Assembly (NCBI GenBank): GCA_023398575.1
Contig: JAEWSC010000096.1
Coordinates: 30,788-94,787 of the forward strand
Source: Bacillota bacterium
GTDB taxonomy: Bacteria > Bacillota > Clostridia > Christensenellales > Aristaeellaceae
Length of the DNA: 64,000 nucleotides
Direction of reading: 5' to 3'
The position numbers and the translations under genes were made by a program. Each line of letters begins with the position of its first letter. Within the stretch, counting starts at the first letter, position 1. Positions 18,668 to 24,768 of this stretch are shown here, piece by piece. Below the pieces are notes generated by a model. It saw nothing but the letters and a program-made list of their open reading frames with translations. It made no database searches and had not been told where the DNA came from.

Positions 18668-18696
18668 TCGATAAAAGGGCAAAGCCGTTTTATCGA
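18668..18696 (+). repeat. Perfect inverted repeat next to the response-regulator ribosome site
   Basis: TCGATAAAA (18668-18676) and TTTTATCGA (18688-18696) are perfect nine-base arms with 11 bases between; the right arm runs into the AAAGGAG at 18696-18702. It could be an operator for the regulator or an mRNA hairpin affecting translation. Confidence 0.55.
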
Positions 18697-18710
18697 AAGG
18701 AGCGAACGTG

Positions 18711-19406
18711 ATGAAAGACAAATCTCTGATCCTGCTGATCGACGACGACCCAAACATCAGCCACCTTGTTCAATTGTACCTGGAAAAGGAAGGCTTTGAG
18801 GTGCAGCTTGCCGCCCGGGGTGATGAAGGCCTTGCGGCTTTCAAACGCCGGCCGCCCAATCTTCTGCTGCTGGATGTCATGCTACCCGGCATGGATGGAT
18901 GGCAAGTCTGCCGCGCCGTACGCCAATTTTCTTCCATTCCCATCATCATGCTTACCGCTAAGGATGAAACCTTCGATAAGGTGCTGGGGCTGGAGTTGGG
19001 CGCCGATGACTATCTGACCAAGCCCTTTGAGCCCAAGGAATTGATCGCCAGGATCAAGGCCGTGCTTCGCCGCACTCAGCCAAACGGGGCTGAAGAAAAA
19101 GGCGATGTCATCTCCTTTCCCAACTTAACCGTGAGCCTGAGCCAATACGAGGTCCATTACCAAGGCAAACTGATTGAAATGCCCCCCAAGGAGCTGGAAG
19201 TGTTGTACTTTTTAGCATCCAACGCTAATTTGGTATTTACCCGTGATCAGCTTTTAGAAAAGGTGTGGGGCTACGATTTCTTTGGCGACAGCCGAACGGT
19301 AGATGTGCACATCAAGCGTGTGCGCGAAAAGCTGCCCGGCTGTGAGGATTTTGGCTGGCAGATACGTACCGTGTGGGGCGTGGGCTACAAGTTTGAAGTA
19401 AAGTAA
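18711..19406 (+). CDS. OmpR/PhoB family response regulator
   Basis: The 231 residues begin with a receiver domain: acidic pocket IDDDP near 11, phospho-acceptor Asp55 in LLLLDVMLPG, Thr in IIMLTAKDE, and Lys in YLTKPFEP. A winged-helix DNA-binding domain follows (LTVSLSQYEV to VWGYDFFGDSRTVDVHIKRVREKL, ending RTVWGVGYKFE). The histidine kinase downstream is the obvious partner. The ATG at 18711 is eight bases after AAAGGAG. Targets are unknown; the palindrome at 18668-18696 is a candidate self-control site. Confidence 0.92.
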   Translation: MKDKSLILLIDDDPNISHLVQLYLEKEGFEVQLAARGDEGLAAFKRRPPNLLLLDVMLPGMDGWQVCRAVRQFSSIPIIMLTAKDETFDKVLGLELGADDYLTKPFEPKELIARIKAVLRRTQPNGAEEKGDVISFPNLTVSLSQYEVHYQGKLIEMPPKELEVLYFLASNANLVFTRDQLLEKVWGYDFFGDSRTVDVHIKRVREKLPGCEDFGWQIRTVWGVGYKFEVK

Positions 19407-19638
19407 CACCCCGCCTAAGGCATCGTAAGCTGTCTTAAAATCTCTGGGCGGTTTTGGCGAGCGGAAGCCCGTCAATGTGAAAACGGAAATCAGCGACCTG
19501 TACAGTAATTTTTGTAGGAATTTCAAATGCATTCCTTCTTGCCCGCACAAACGTCCGCAAAAAGCACAGCTTGTTACAGTGGGCGAGGGAAAAATTCTAA
19601 AAAGTGGCGGTCATCACTTTCTCGACACGGAGGATTCC

Positions 19639-21123
19639 ATGTTCCGAAGCATGTTTTCTCGGCTGTTCTCCGTATTTTTAGTGCTCATGCTGGTGTTGAT
19701 CACCGTATGGGCATATCTTTCCTATGCCGCTATCCGCAGCGACAGGATCAACGCCCGCCTGGATGATCTAAAGGGCCAGGCCCGCGAAATTGCCTACCTT
19801 GCCTGGCAGGCAGATTTTGAATCCTGGTCCAGCTTTGGATTTTCCTCCAGCTCAGACCAATATTTGCAGTGGAAGGCAAAGCAGGTGTATGATGAGTTCG
19901 GTGCGCTGGTAATGGTGATGGACCGCTATGGCGTTCCCCGGCATACGCTGTTTAATGAGCAGGCGGATGCTGACATCATCGAAACCCTTACGGGGCAGGA
20001 ATTTCTGGCCGTACTGTACCAGGCAATGGCAGGCAAGGAGGTGCAAATCCGCACCAATGTGCCGGGGCTCGGAGGGCCGGTGTTCACAGTCGCTGTGCCT
20101 TGGGGCCAGGGAAAGACGGTGATGGGGGCTGTATTCATCCACACCAGGGCCCAGGTGGTGGAAGCCGAGTACAAAAACCTGCTCTGGCAAGTTTTGGCCG
20201 GGGCCGGCACCGCAGTGCTGCTGGCGGTGATCAGTTTGTACTTTGTGACAAAGCAATTGACCAAGCCACTGAAAAACATGTCCGCTGCTGCCAAGGAGAT
20301 GTCCAAAGGCCGTTTTGATACAGCGACGGAAGAAGCAGGGATCACAGAAATACAGGAATTGGCAGTCTCCTTTAACTCCATGGCCGGACAATTAAAGCGC
20401 ATTGAGGAATCCAGGCGTGAGTTTGTAGCCAACGTATCCCACGAACTGCGCTCACCCATGACCAGCATCCAGGGCTTTTTGGAGGGTATGCAGGATGGTA
20501 CCATCCCGCAGGAGGAGCATCCCAAATACCTAAAAATCGTCAGCGACGAAGCAAAGCGCCTGACCAAGCTGATTGCGGATCTACTGGCTTTAAGCCGCAT
20601 GGAACAGGATGACCAGCGCCAGAATTTTGTGGATTTTGATATCAACGAAATGATCCGCCGTGCACTCATTCGGCGGATGAACGATATTGACCACAAACAA
20701 TTGGAAGTGGATGTTGATTTTCTTACGGAACAGTGTTATTGTTGGGGAGACAGTGACCGTATCGAACAGGTCGTGGTGAACCTTTTGGACAACGCCATCA
20801 AGTTCGTGCCCGAAAGGGGAAAGATTACCATAAGGACGCGATCTGAAGGCGATAAAGCCGCTGTTACCTTGATGGATGATGGACCCGGCATCTTGCCCCA
20901 GGATCAGCCCCACATTTTCGAACGGTTTTACAAAGCGGACAAGGCCCACACCGCAGGTAAGGGTACGGGATTAGGCCTTAGTATCTGCCGGCGCATTTTG
21001 GAAGCCCATGGGCAAACCATACGCCTTCTGCCTACGGAAAAGGGCGCTGCCTTTGAATTCACCCTGGAAAAGGGCAAGGAGAAGAGCGGGCGGGAGAAGC
21101 CGGTGCAAGAGGAGGAAGCTTAA
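19639..21123 (+). CDS. Membrane sensor histidine kinase
   Basis: The 494 residues show a membrane segment (about 8-30), an external sensor of about 150 residues, a second segment (about 192-215), a HAMP linker, HisKA with His268 in VANVSHELRSPMTSIQGF, and an HATPase domain (N-box NLLDNAIKFVP, DDGPGILPQ, GKGTGLGLSI). It should phosphorylate the regulator upstream. GGAGGA before ATG 19639 decides the start; the frame stays open back to 19477 across the unusual 232-base gap after the regulator. Its stop overlaps the chorismate mutase start (TAATG). Confidence 0.9.
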   Translation: MFRSMFSRLFSVFLVLMLVLITVWAYLSYAAIRSDRINARLDDLKGQAREIAYLAWQADFESWSSFGFSSSSDQYLQWKAKQVYDEFGALVMVMDRYGVPRHTLFNEQADADIIETLTGQEFLAVLYQAMAGKEVQIRTNVPGLGGPVFTVAVPWGQGKTVMGAVFIHTRAQVVEAEYKNLLWQVLAGAGTAVLLAVISLYFVTKQLTKPLKNMSAAAKEMSKGRFDTATEEAGITEIQELAVSFNSMAGQLKRIEESRREFVANVSHELRSPMTSIQGFLEGMQDGTIPQEEHPKYLKIVSDEAKRLTKLIADLLALSRMEQDDQRQNFVDFDINEMIRRALIRRMNDIDHKQLEVDVDFLTEQCYCWGDSDRIEQVVVNLLDNAIKFVPERGKITIRTRSEGDKAAVTLMDDGPGILPQDQPHIFERFYKADKAHTAGKGTGLGLSICRRILEAHGQTIRLLPTEKGAAFEFTLEKGKEKSGREKPVQEEEA

Positions 21124-21410
21124 TGAGCGGGGACATCGCCGCGCTTAGGCGGAGACTGGATGAAATTGATCAAGAAATTGTAGATCTATTTGAACAGCGC
21201 ATGGAGGTAAGCCGCCAGGTAGCGGCGTACAAAAGGAAGAATGACCTGCCTGTACTTGATGCGGGCCGGGAGGAGCAGGTGCTTGTATCCCGCACGCAAA
21301 TGCTCAAGGATATGGCGCATTCCCAGGCGATCCGGGACTTATTTATAGAAATCATGCGCCTGAGCCGCCTTGAGCAGCAGAAACTTCTCGAGCGGGGTGA
21401 TGGGCTATGA
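21123..21410 (+). CDS. Chorismate mutase (AroQ type)
   Basis: A 95-residue all-helical protein with AroQ text: LRRRLDEIDQEIVDLFEQRMEVSRQVAAYKRKNDLPV near residues 7-43 holds the N-terminal active-site Arg, Asp/Glu and Lys positions, and an ExxRLEQQK-like C-terminal helix follows. It converts chorismate to prephenate for phenylalanine and tyrosine. GAGGAGG lies in the end of the kinase gene. It overlaps the kinase by one base and shikimate kinase by four. Confidence 0.9.
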   Translation: MSGDIAALRRRLDEIDQEIVDLFEQRMEVSRQVAAYKRKNDLPVLDAGREEQVLVSRTQMLKDMAHSQAIRDLFIEIMRLSRLEQQKLLERGDGL

Positions 21411-21925
21411 TGGACCGCCATGTTTTCCTGATTGGGATGCCCGGCAGCGGCAAAAGCAGCCTGGGCAAGCGCCTGGCGGGAAGGCTGGGCGTGCCGTATA
21501 TGGACACCGATACCCTGATCACCGAAATGACGGGCATGACCGTGCAGCAGATTTTTGAGGGACCAGGGGAACAAGCCTTCCGCAACGCAGAAACCAATGT
21601 CTTAATGTATTTGGCCGGCCAGTCTCCTGCCATTGTATCCACCGGCGGCGGTATGATACTTCGGGAAGAAAACCGGCAGATTATGCGCAACCATGGTGCC
21701 ATTATTTTGATCGACAGGCCGCTGGATGAAATTCTTTCGGACATTAAGCTGGACAGGCGGCCATTGCTTGCCAAAAAGGGCAAGGACGAAGTGGCTAGGC
21801 TGTACGATGTGCGTATAGACACTTACCGGGAGATTGCCGATGCGGTGCTGGATAATTCCCAGGGCTACACCAATGGCATCAATAACCTGGAAAAACTGGT
21901 CATCCAGATCATGGGAGATTTATAG
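21407..21925 (+). CDS. aroK: Shikimate kinase
   Basis: A 172-residue nucleoside-monophosphate-kinase-fold protein with Walker A GMPGSGKSSLGKRLA near residues 10-24, substrate loop DTDTLI near 35, and STGGGMILREENRQ near 80-93, as in AroK. It phosphorylates shikimate with ATP in aromatic amino-acid synthesis. Its start overlaps the chorismate mutase stop, so it is translationally coupled; a second ATG follows immediately at 21410. LDRRPLL near 124 is the lid region. Confidence 0.93.
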   Translation: MMDRHVFLIGMPGSGKSSLGKRLAGRLGVPYMDTDTLITEMTGMTVQQIFEGPGEQAFRNAETNVLMYLAGQSPAIVSTGGGMILREENRQIMRNHGAIILIDRPLDEILSDIKLDRRPLLAKKGKDEVARLYDVRIDTYREIADAVLDNSQGYTNGINNLEKLVIQIMGDL

Positions 21926-21946
21926 GAATCATACACGGAGGAAAGT

Positions 21947-22141
21947 ATGCTGCCTGATTTGAAGTCCATCAAGATCGGCGAACCGGCCCACAGAGCGCTG
22001 AAAGCCGCAGGTATTAACACCTTGGAGCAGGCTTCGCAATGCACCCGCAAACAGCTTTTGGCCCTGCATGGATTTGGTCCCAAAGGGCTAAGGTTGCTGG
22101 AAGAAGCGCTAAAAGCCCACGGTCTTGGGCTTATGGACTGA
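21947..22141 (+). CDS. Small helix-hairpin-helix protein, RNA polymerase alpha-CTD-like
   Basis: The 64 residues consist of an alpha-CTD-like double helix-hairpin-helix fold: an IGEPAHRALKAAGINTLEQA half and a TRKQLLALHGFGPKGLRLLEEALKAHG half. Such stand-alone small proteins are common in clostridia and are presumed to bind DNA; the function is unknown. CGGAGG precedes the ATG. It ends the operon of the two-component system and the two aromatic-pathway genes, before a strong terminator. Confidence 0.75.
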   Translation: MLPDLKSIKIGEPAHRALKAAGINTLEQASQCTRKQLLALHGFGPKGLRLLEEALKAHGLGLMD

Positions 22142-22171
22142 TTGCAAGGATTAGGCAAAAGGCCGTATCAG

Positions 22172-22218
22172 AAAAGCGAAGAATTCTCAAGCTTGCTGCT
22201 TGGAACTCTTCGCTTTTT
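22172..22218 (+). terminator. Intrinsic terminator after the aroK operon
   Basis: AAAAGCGAAGA (22172-22182) pairs with TCTTCGCTTTT (22207-22217); CAAGC/GCTTG extends the stem inside, and a T-run ends it. Confidence 0.85.
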
Positions 22219-22256
22219 GATGCGAACAAAACGAAGTCGGCATAACTACGCCTCAA

Positions 22257-22616
22257 TTACGACAAGGCATTTTCAATTGCCGCTATGGCATCTTCCGCTG
22301 TTGCCTTGAAAAAGACCTGGCGGCCCTTGTTGCTTTCGTATATGAAGTCCCGCAGGCTCTTGCTGGTAAAAGCAGAATAATCACCTGTCACGGCAAACTT
22401 CAAGTTGTAATTTGTAAACTTCTGCAATACTTCGCCTGCGAACCCCGTTTTCAAATCGAAGAATGCTTCGGGCAGGCATGTCATTGGGATAATGACAGCC
22501 TGGCATTCATCCGCCCAGGCAGCGGGAATTATGTCCAGTACATCGAAAAGGGTATGCTTTTTGTCCTCTTGGGATAATGAGAGGGCTTTGTATCCGGCCC
22601 GTTTGATGATCTCCAT
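22257..22616 (-). CDS. DUF4180 domain protein
   Basis: The 119-residue sequence matches what I recall of DUF4180: FFDLKTGFAGEVLQKFTNYNLKFAVTGDYS near residues 51-80 and SKSLRDFIYESNKGRQVFF near 85-103. The biochemical role is not known. It has no membrane segment. It lies 18 bases behind an HTH regulator on the same strand and has no promoter of its own, so the two form a regulated pair. The ribosome site is AAAGGG about 11 bases before the ATG. Confidence 0.8.
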   Translation of the reverse strand: MEIIKRAGYKALSLSQEDKKHTLFDVLDIIPAAWADECQAVIIPMTCLPEAFFDLKTGFAGEVLQKFTNYNLKFAVTGDYSAFTSKSLRDFIYESNKGRQVFFKATAEDAIAAIENALS

Positions 22617-22634
22617 GTCGAATCCAATCCCTTT

Positions 22635-23069
22635 CTATTCGTCCTTCCCGGCTAAAACGGCGATACTGTCCAGCAGCATGCGAACATAGCCTATGCTGCC
22701 ATAGACCATGGCCCGCACCTTGTGTTCAGGCTCTAAATACTGCACCGTCAGGGAGGAGGGGCCTTCCTCCCGTGGCTTCGCGTTAGACAAGGCGGTCAGC
22801 GTATTCATAATGCGTATGGCGTCATGTTGGCTTGCTGCCAATATGTCTGCCACCGCTGAAACTTGCACTTTACTTTCCGCAACGGAGAATGCATCTGCCT
22901 CATCCCGCTCCCCCTCCAGAAAAACACTCAGATCATGGCCAGTAATCCGCCAGCTCTTGCCTACTTTGTTGGCTTTTAAACGCCCTTCTCTGATATAGCG
23001 CTGCACGGTTTTGATATGCATTTTCATCATTTCTGCCGCCTGCTCAGCAGTATAGTACTTTTCAGGCAT
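22635..23069 (-). CDS. Helix-turn-helix regulator (excisionase/MerR-like)
   Basis: The N-terminal 55 residues are an HTH_17-type winged helix (YYTAEQAAEMMKMHIKTVQRYIREGRLKANKVGKSWRI). The remaining 90 residues are helical, hold no recognised domain, and probably serve dimerisation or sensing. The start is ATG 23069 with AAGGAG eight bases ahead; GTG 23078 touches that site. The gene has a consensus promoter with an overlapping palindrome, so self-repression is likely. It is followed by the DUF4180 gene. Confidence 0.85.
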   Translation of the reverse strand: MPEKYYTAEQAAEMMKMHIKTVQRYIREGRLKANKVGKSWRITGHDLSVFLEGERDEADAFSVAESKVQVSAVADILAASQHDAIRIMNTLTALSNAKPREEGPSSLTVQYLEPEHKVRAMVYGSIGYVRMLLDSIAVLAGKDE

Positions 23070-23079
23070 AACAAGCACT

Positions 23080-23109
23080 CCTTATAATATCAGTAAAGAC
23101 ATTATAAGG
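23080..23109 (-). promoter_or_regulatory. Palindromic operator candidate of the HTH-DUF4180 pair
   Basis: CCTTATAAT (23080-23088) and ATTATAAGG (23101-23109) are perfect nine-base arms with a 12-base spacer. One arm contains the -10 box, the other the ribosome site, so a bound dimer would block transcription. Confidence 0.65.
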
Positions 23110-23129
23110 AGCAATAAGAAATATGTCAA
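23101..23129 (-). promoter_or_regulatory. Consensus promoter of the HTH-DUF4180 pair
   Basis: On the minus strand TTGACA (23129-23124), 17 bases, TATAAT (23106-23101): a perfect sigma-A match in both boxes and in spacing. Such strength suits a tightly repressed gene. Confidence 0.9.
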
Positions 23130-23172
23130 TCTGTTTTTTTAGAATAATAAGAACTGAGCGAACGTCCGGTTG

Positions 23173-24669
23173 TTATGTTTCCTCGGCCCACTTCAGCGAT
23201 CGTTCCACCGCCTTGTGCCAGCCTTTTAACGCATCCTCACGCCTGGTCTTGCCCATCTGCGGGTCAAACTGCAAATCATGCTGCCAGGCCTTTGCCGTCT
23301 CCTCTACAGACCCATACATGCCCACCGCCAGGCCCGCCAGCAGCGCTGCTCCAAGAGCCGTAGTTTCCATCACCTTTGGCCGAACCACTGGAATATTCAT
23401 GATGTCTGCCTGAAACTGCATCAAAAAGCTGTTGGCGCTGGCACCCCCATCTACCTGCATTTGTTTGGGCGAAAATCCGCAATCCGCAGTCATGGCAGTG
23501 AGCAGGTCCGCCGACTGATACGCAATGGCTTCTAACGCTGCGCGAACGATGTGCGCCCGTCCGCTGCCGCGGGTCAGACCGATAATGGTGCCCCGGCTAT
23601 ACATATCCCACCAGGGCGCGCCAAGGCCCGTAAAGGCTGGCACCAGGTACACACCGCCGGTATCAGCGATAGATTTGGCAAGCCCTTCACTTTCCGCCGA
23701 ACTAGAAATCATTTTCAACTCATCCCTTAGCCACTGAATGGCCGCACCGCCCATGAACACGCTGCCCTCCAGAGCGTAGTAGGGCTTGCCACCGATGCGC
23801 CAGGCCATGGTTGTCAAAAGGCCGTGTTTGGAGGCTACAGGCGCCTCCCCCGTGTTCATGAGCATAAAGCAGCCTGTACCGTATGTATTTTTTACCATAC
23901 CGGCTTTGTGGCAGGCCTGGCCGAACAATGATGCATGCTGATCTCCAGCCATAGCCGCTACGGGAATAGGCCGCCCCAGAATGGAGGTATCCAGCATGCC
24001 CACCACCTGGGCGCTGTCCACTACCGTAGGGAGAATCTGATGCGGAATATCCAGCATGTTAAGCAGCTCATCATCCCACTGCTGTGTATGAAGGTTAAAG
24101 AGCATGGTGCGGCTGGCATTGGTAGCATCGGTTACGTGCGGCCTCCCCTCTACAAGGTGCCAGCACAAAAAGCTGTCCACCGTACCAAAGCAAAGTTCCC
24201 CTGCCTTGGCCCGCTTATGCAAGTTCAGATTATCCAGTAGCCAGGCCAGCTTTGTTCCGGAAAAATAGGCATCGGGTACAAGCCCGGTTTTCTTCTGTAT
24301 CAATTCCGCCTTGCCGGCGGCTTTTAGGCGTTCCACATAAGGGGCAGTACGCCTGCATTGCCACACAATAGCGTTAAAGACGCACTCACCGGTGTGTTTA
24401 TCCCATACCAGCGAGGTTTCTCGCTGGTTGGTAATGCCGATGGCGGCGATATCCTCCACAGCAACGCCGGAAAGCTTGACCGCTGTGCGCAGGGCCTCGA
24501 TCTGGGTTTCCAGTATGTCTCTGGGATCGTGTTCTACCCAGCCGGGCTTTGGATAGATTTGAGGAAACTCAATGCCGTGGGCAGCCAGCACCCGGCCGCT
24601 TTCTTCAAATACCACTGCACGCGAACTGGTGGTTCCCTGATCCAGGGCAACCAGATAACGCTTTATCAT
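23173..24669 (-). CDS. glpK: Glycerol kinase
   Basis: The 498 residues start MIKRYLVALDQGTTSSRAVVFEE, the phosphate-binding FGGY-kinase opening, and contain ITNQRETSLVWD near 80 and the GDQHASLFGQ and NTYGTGCFMLMNTG loops of GlpK. It phosphorylates glycerol with ATP to glycerol-3-phosphate. Histidine 232 of Gram-positive GlpK (the HPr phosphorylation site) was not assigned with certainty by eye. The open frame runs 13 codons further upstream, but GGGGAAG before ATG 24669 sets the start. No glpF or glpD is next to it. Confidence 0.95.
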   Translation of the reverse strand: MIKRYLVALDQGTTSSRAVVFEESGRVLAAHGIEFPQIYPKPGWVEHDPRDILETQIEALRTAVKLSGVAVEDIAAIGITNQRETSLVWDKHTGECVFNAIVWQCRRTAPYVERLKAAGKAELIQKKTGLVPDAYFSGTKLAWLLDNLNLHKRAKAGELCFGTVDSFLCWHLVEGRPHVTDATNASRTMLFNLHTQQWDDELLNMLDIPHQILPTVVDSAQVVGMLDTSILGRPIPVAAMAGDQHASLFGQACHKAGMVKNTYGTGCFMLMNTGEAPVASKHGLLTTMAWRIGGKPYYALEGSVFMGGAAIQWLRDELKMISSSAESEGLAKSIADTGGVYLVPAFTGLGAPWWDMYSRGTIIGLTRGSGRAHIVRAALEAIAYQSADLLTAMTADCGFSPKQMQVDGGASANSFLMQFQADIMNIPVVRPKVMETTALGAALLAGLAVGMYGSVEETAKAWQHDLQFDPQMGKTRREDALKGWHKAVERSLKWAEET

Positions 24670-24710
24670 GCATCTTCCCCTTTTCCTTTGTATATAGCCC
24701 CACAACAAAA

Positions 24711-24757
24711 CCGCCGGGCAGCAGGGCGGGATGTTACTCCCTCTGCCCGCCCGGCGG
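24711..24757 (-). terminator. Terminator after the PQQ-propeller gene
   Basis: CCGCCGGGC at 24711 and the complementary GCCCGGCGG ending at 24757 form a long GC-rich stem with inner pairing (GCAG.GGG/CCC.CTGC). On the minus strand it is followed by TTTTGTT. It separates the gene ending at 24769 from glpK. Confidence 0.85.
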
Positions 24758-24768
24758 CTAACATTATC

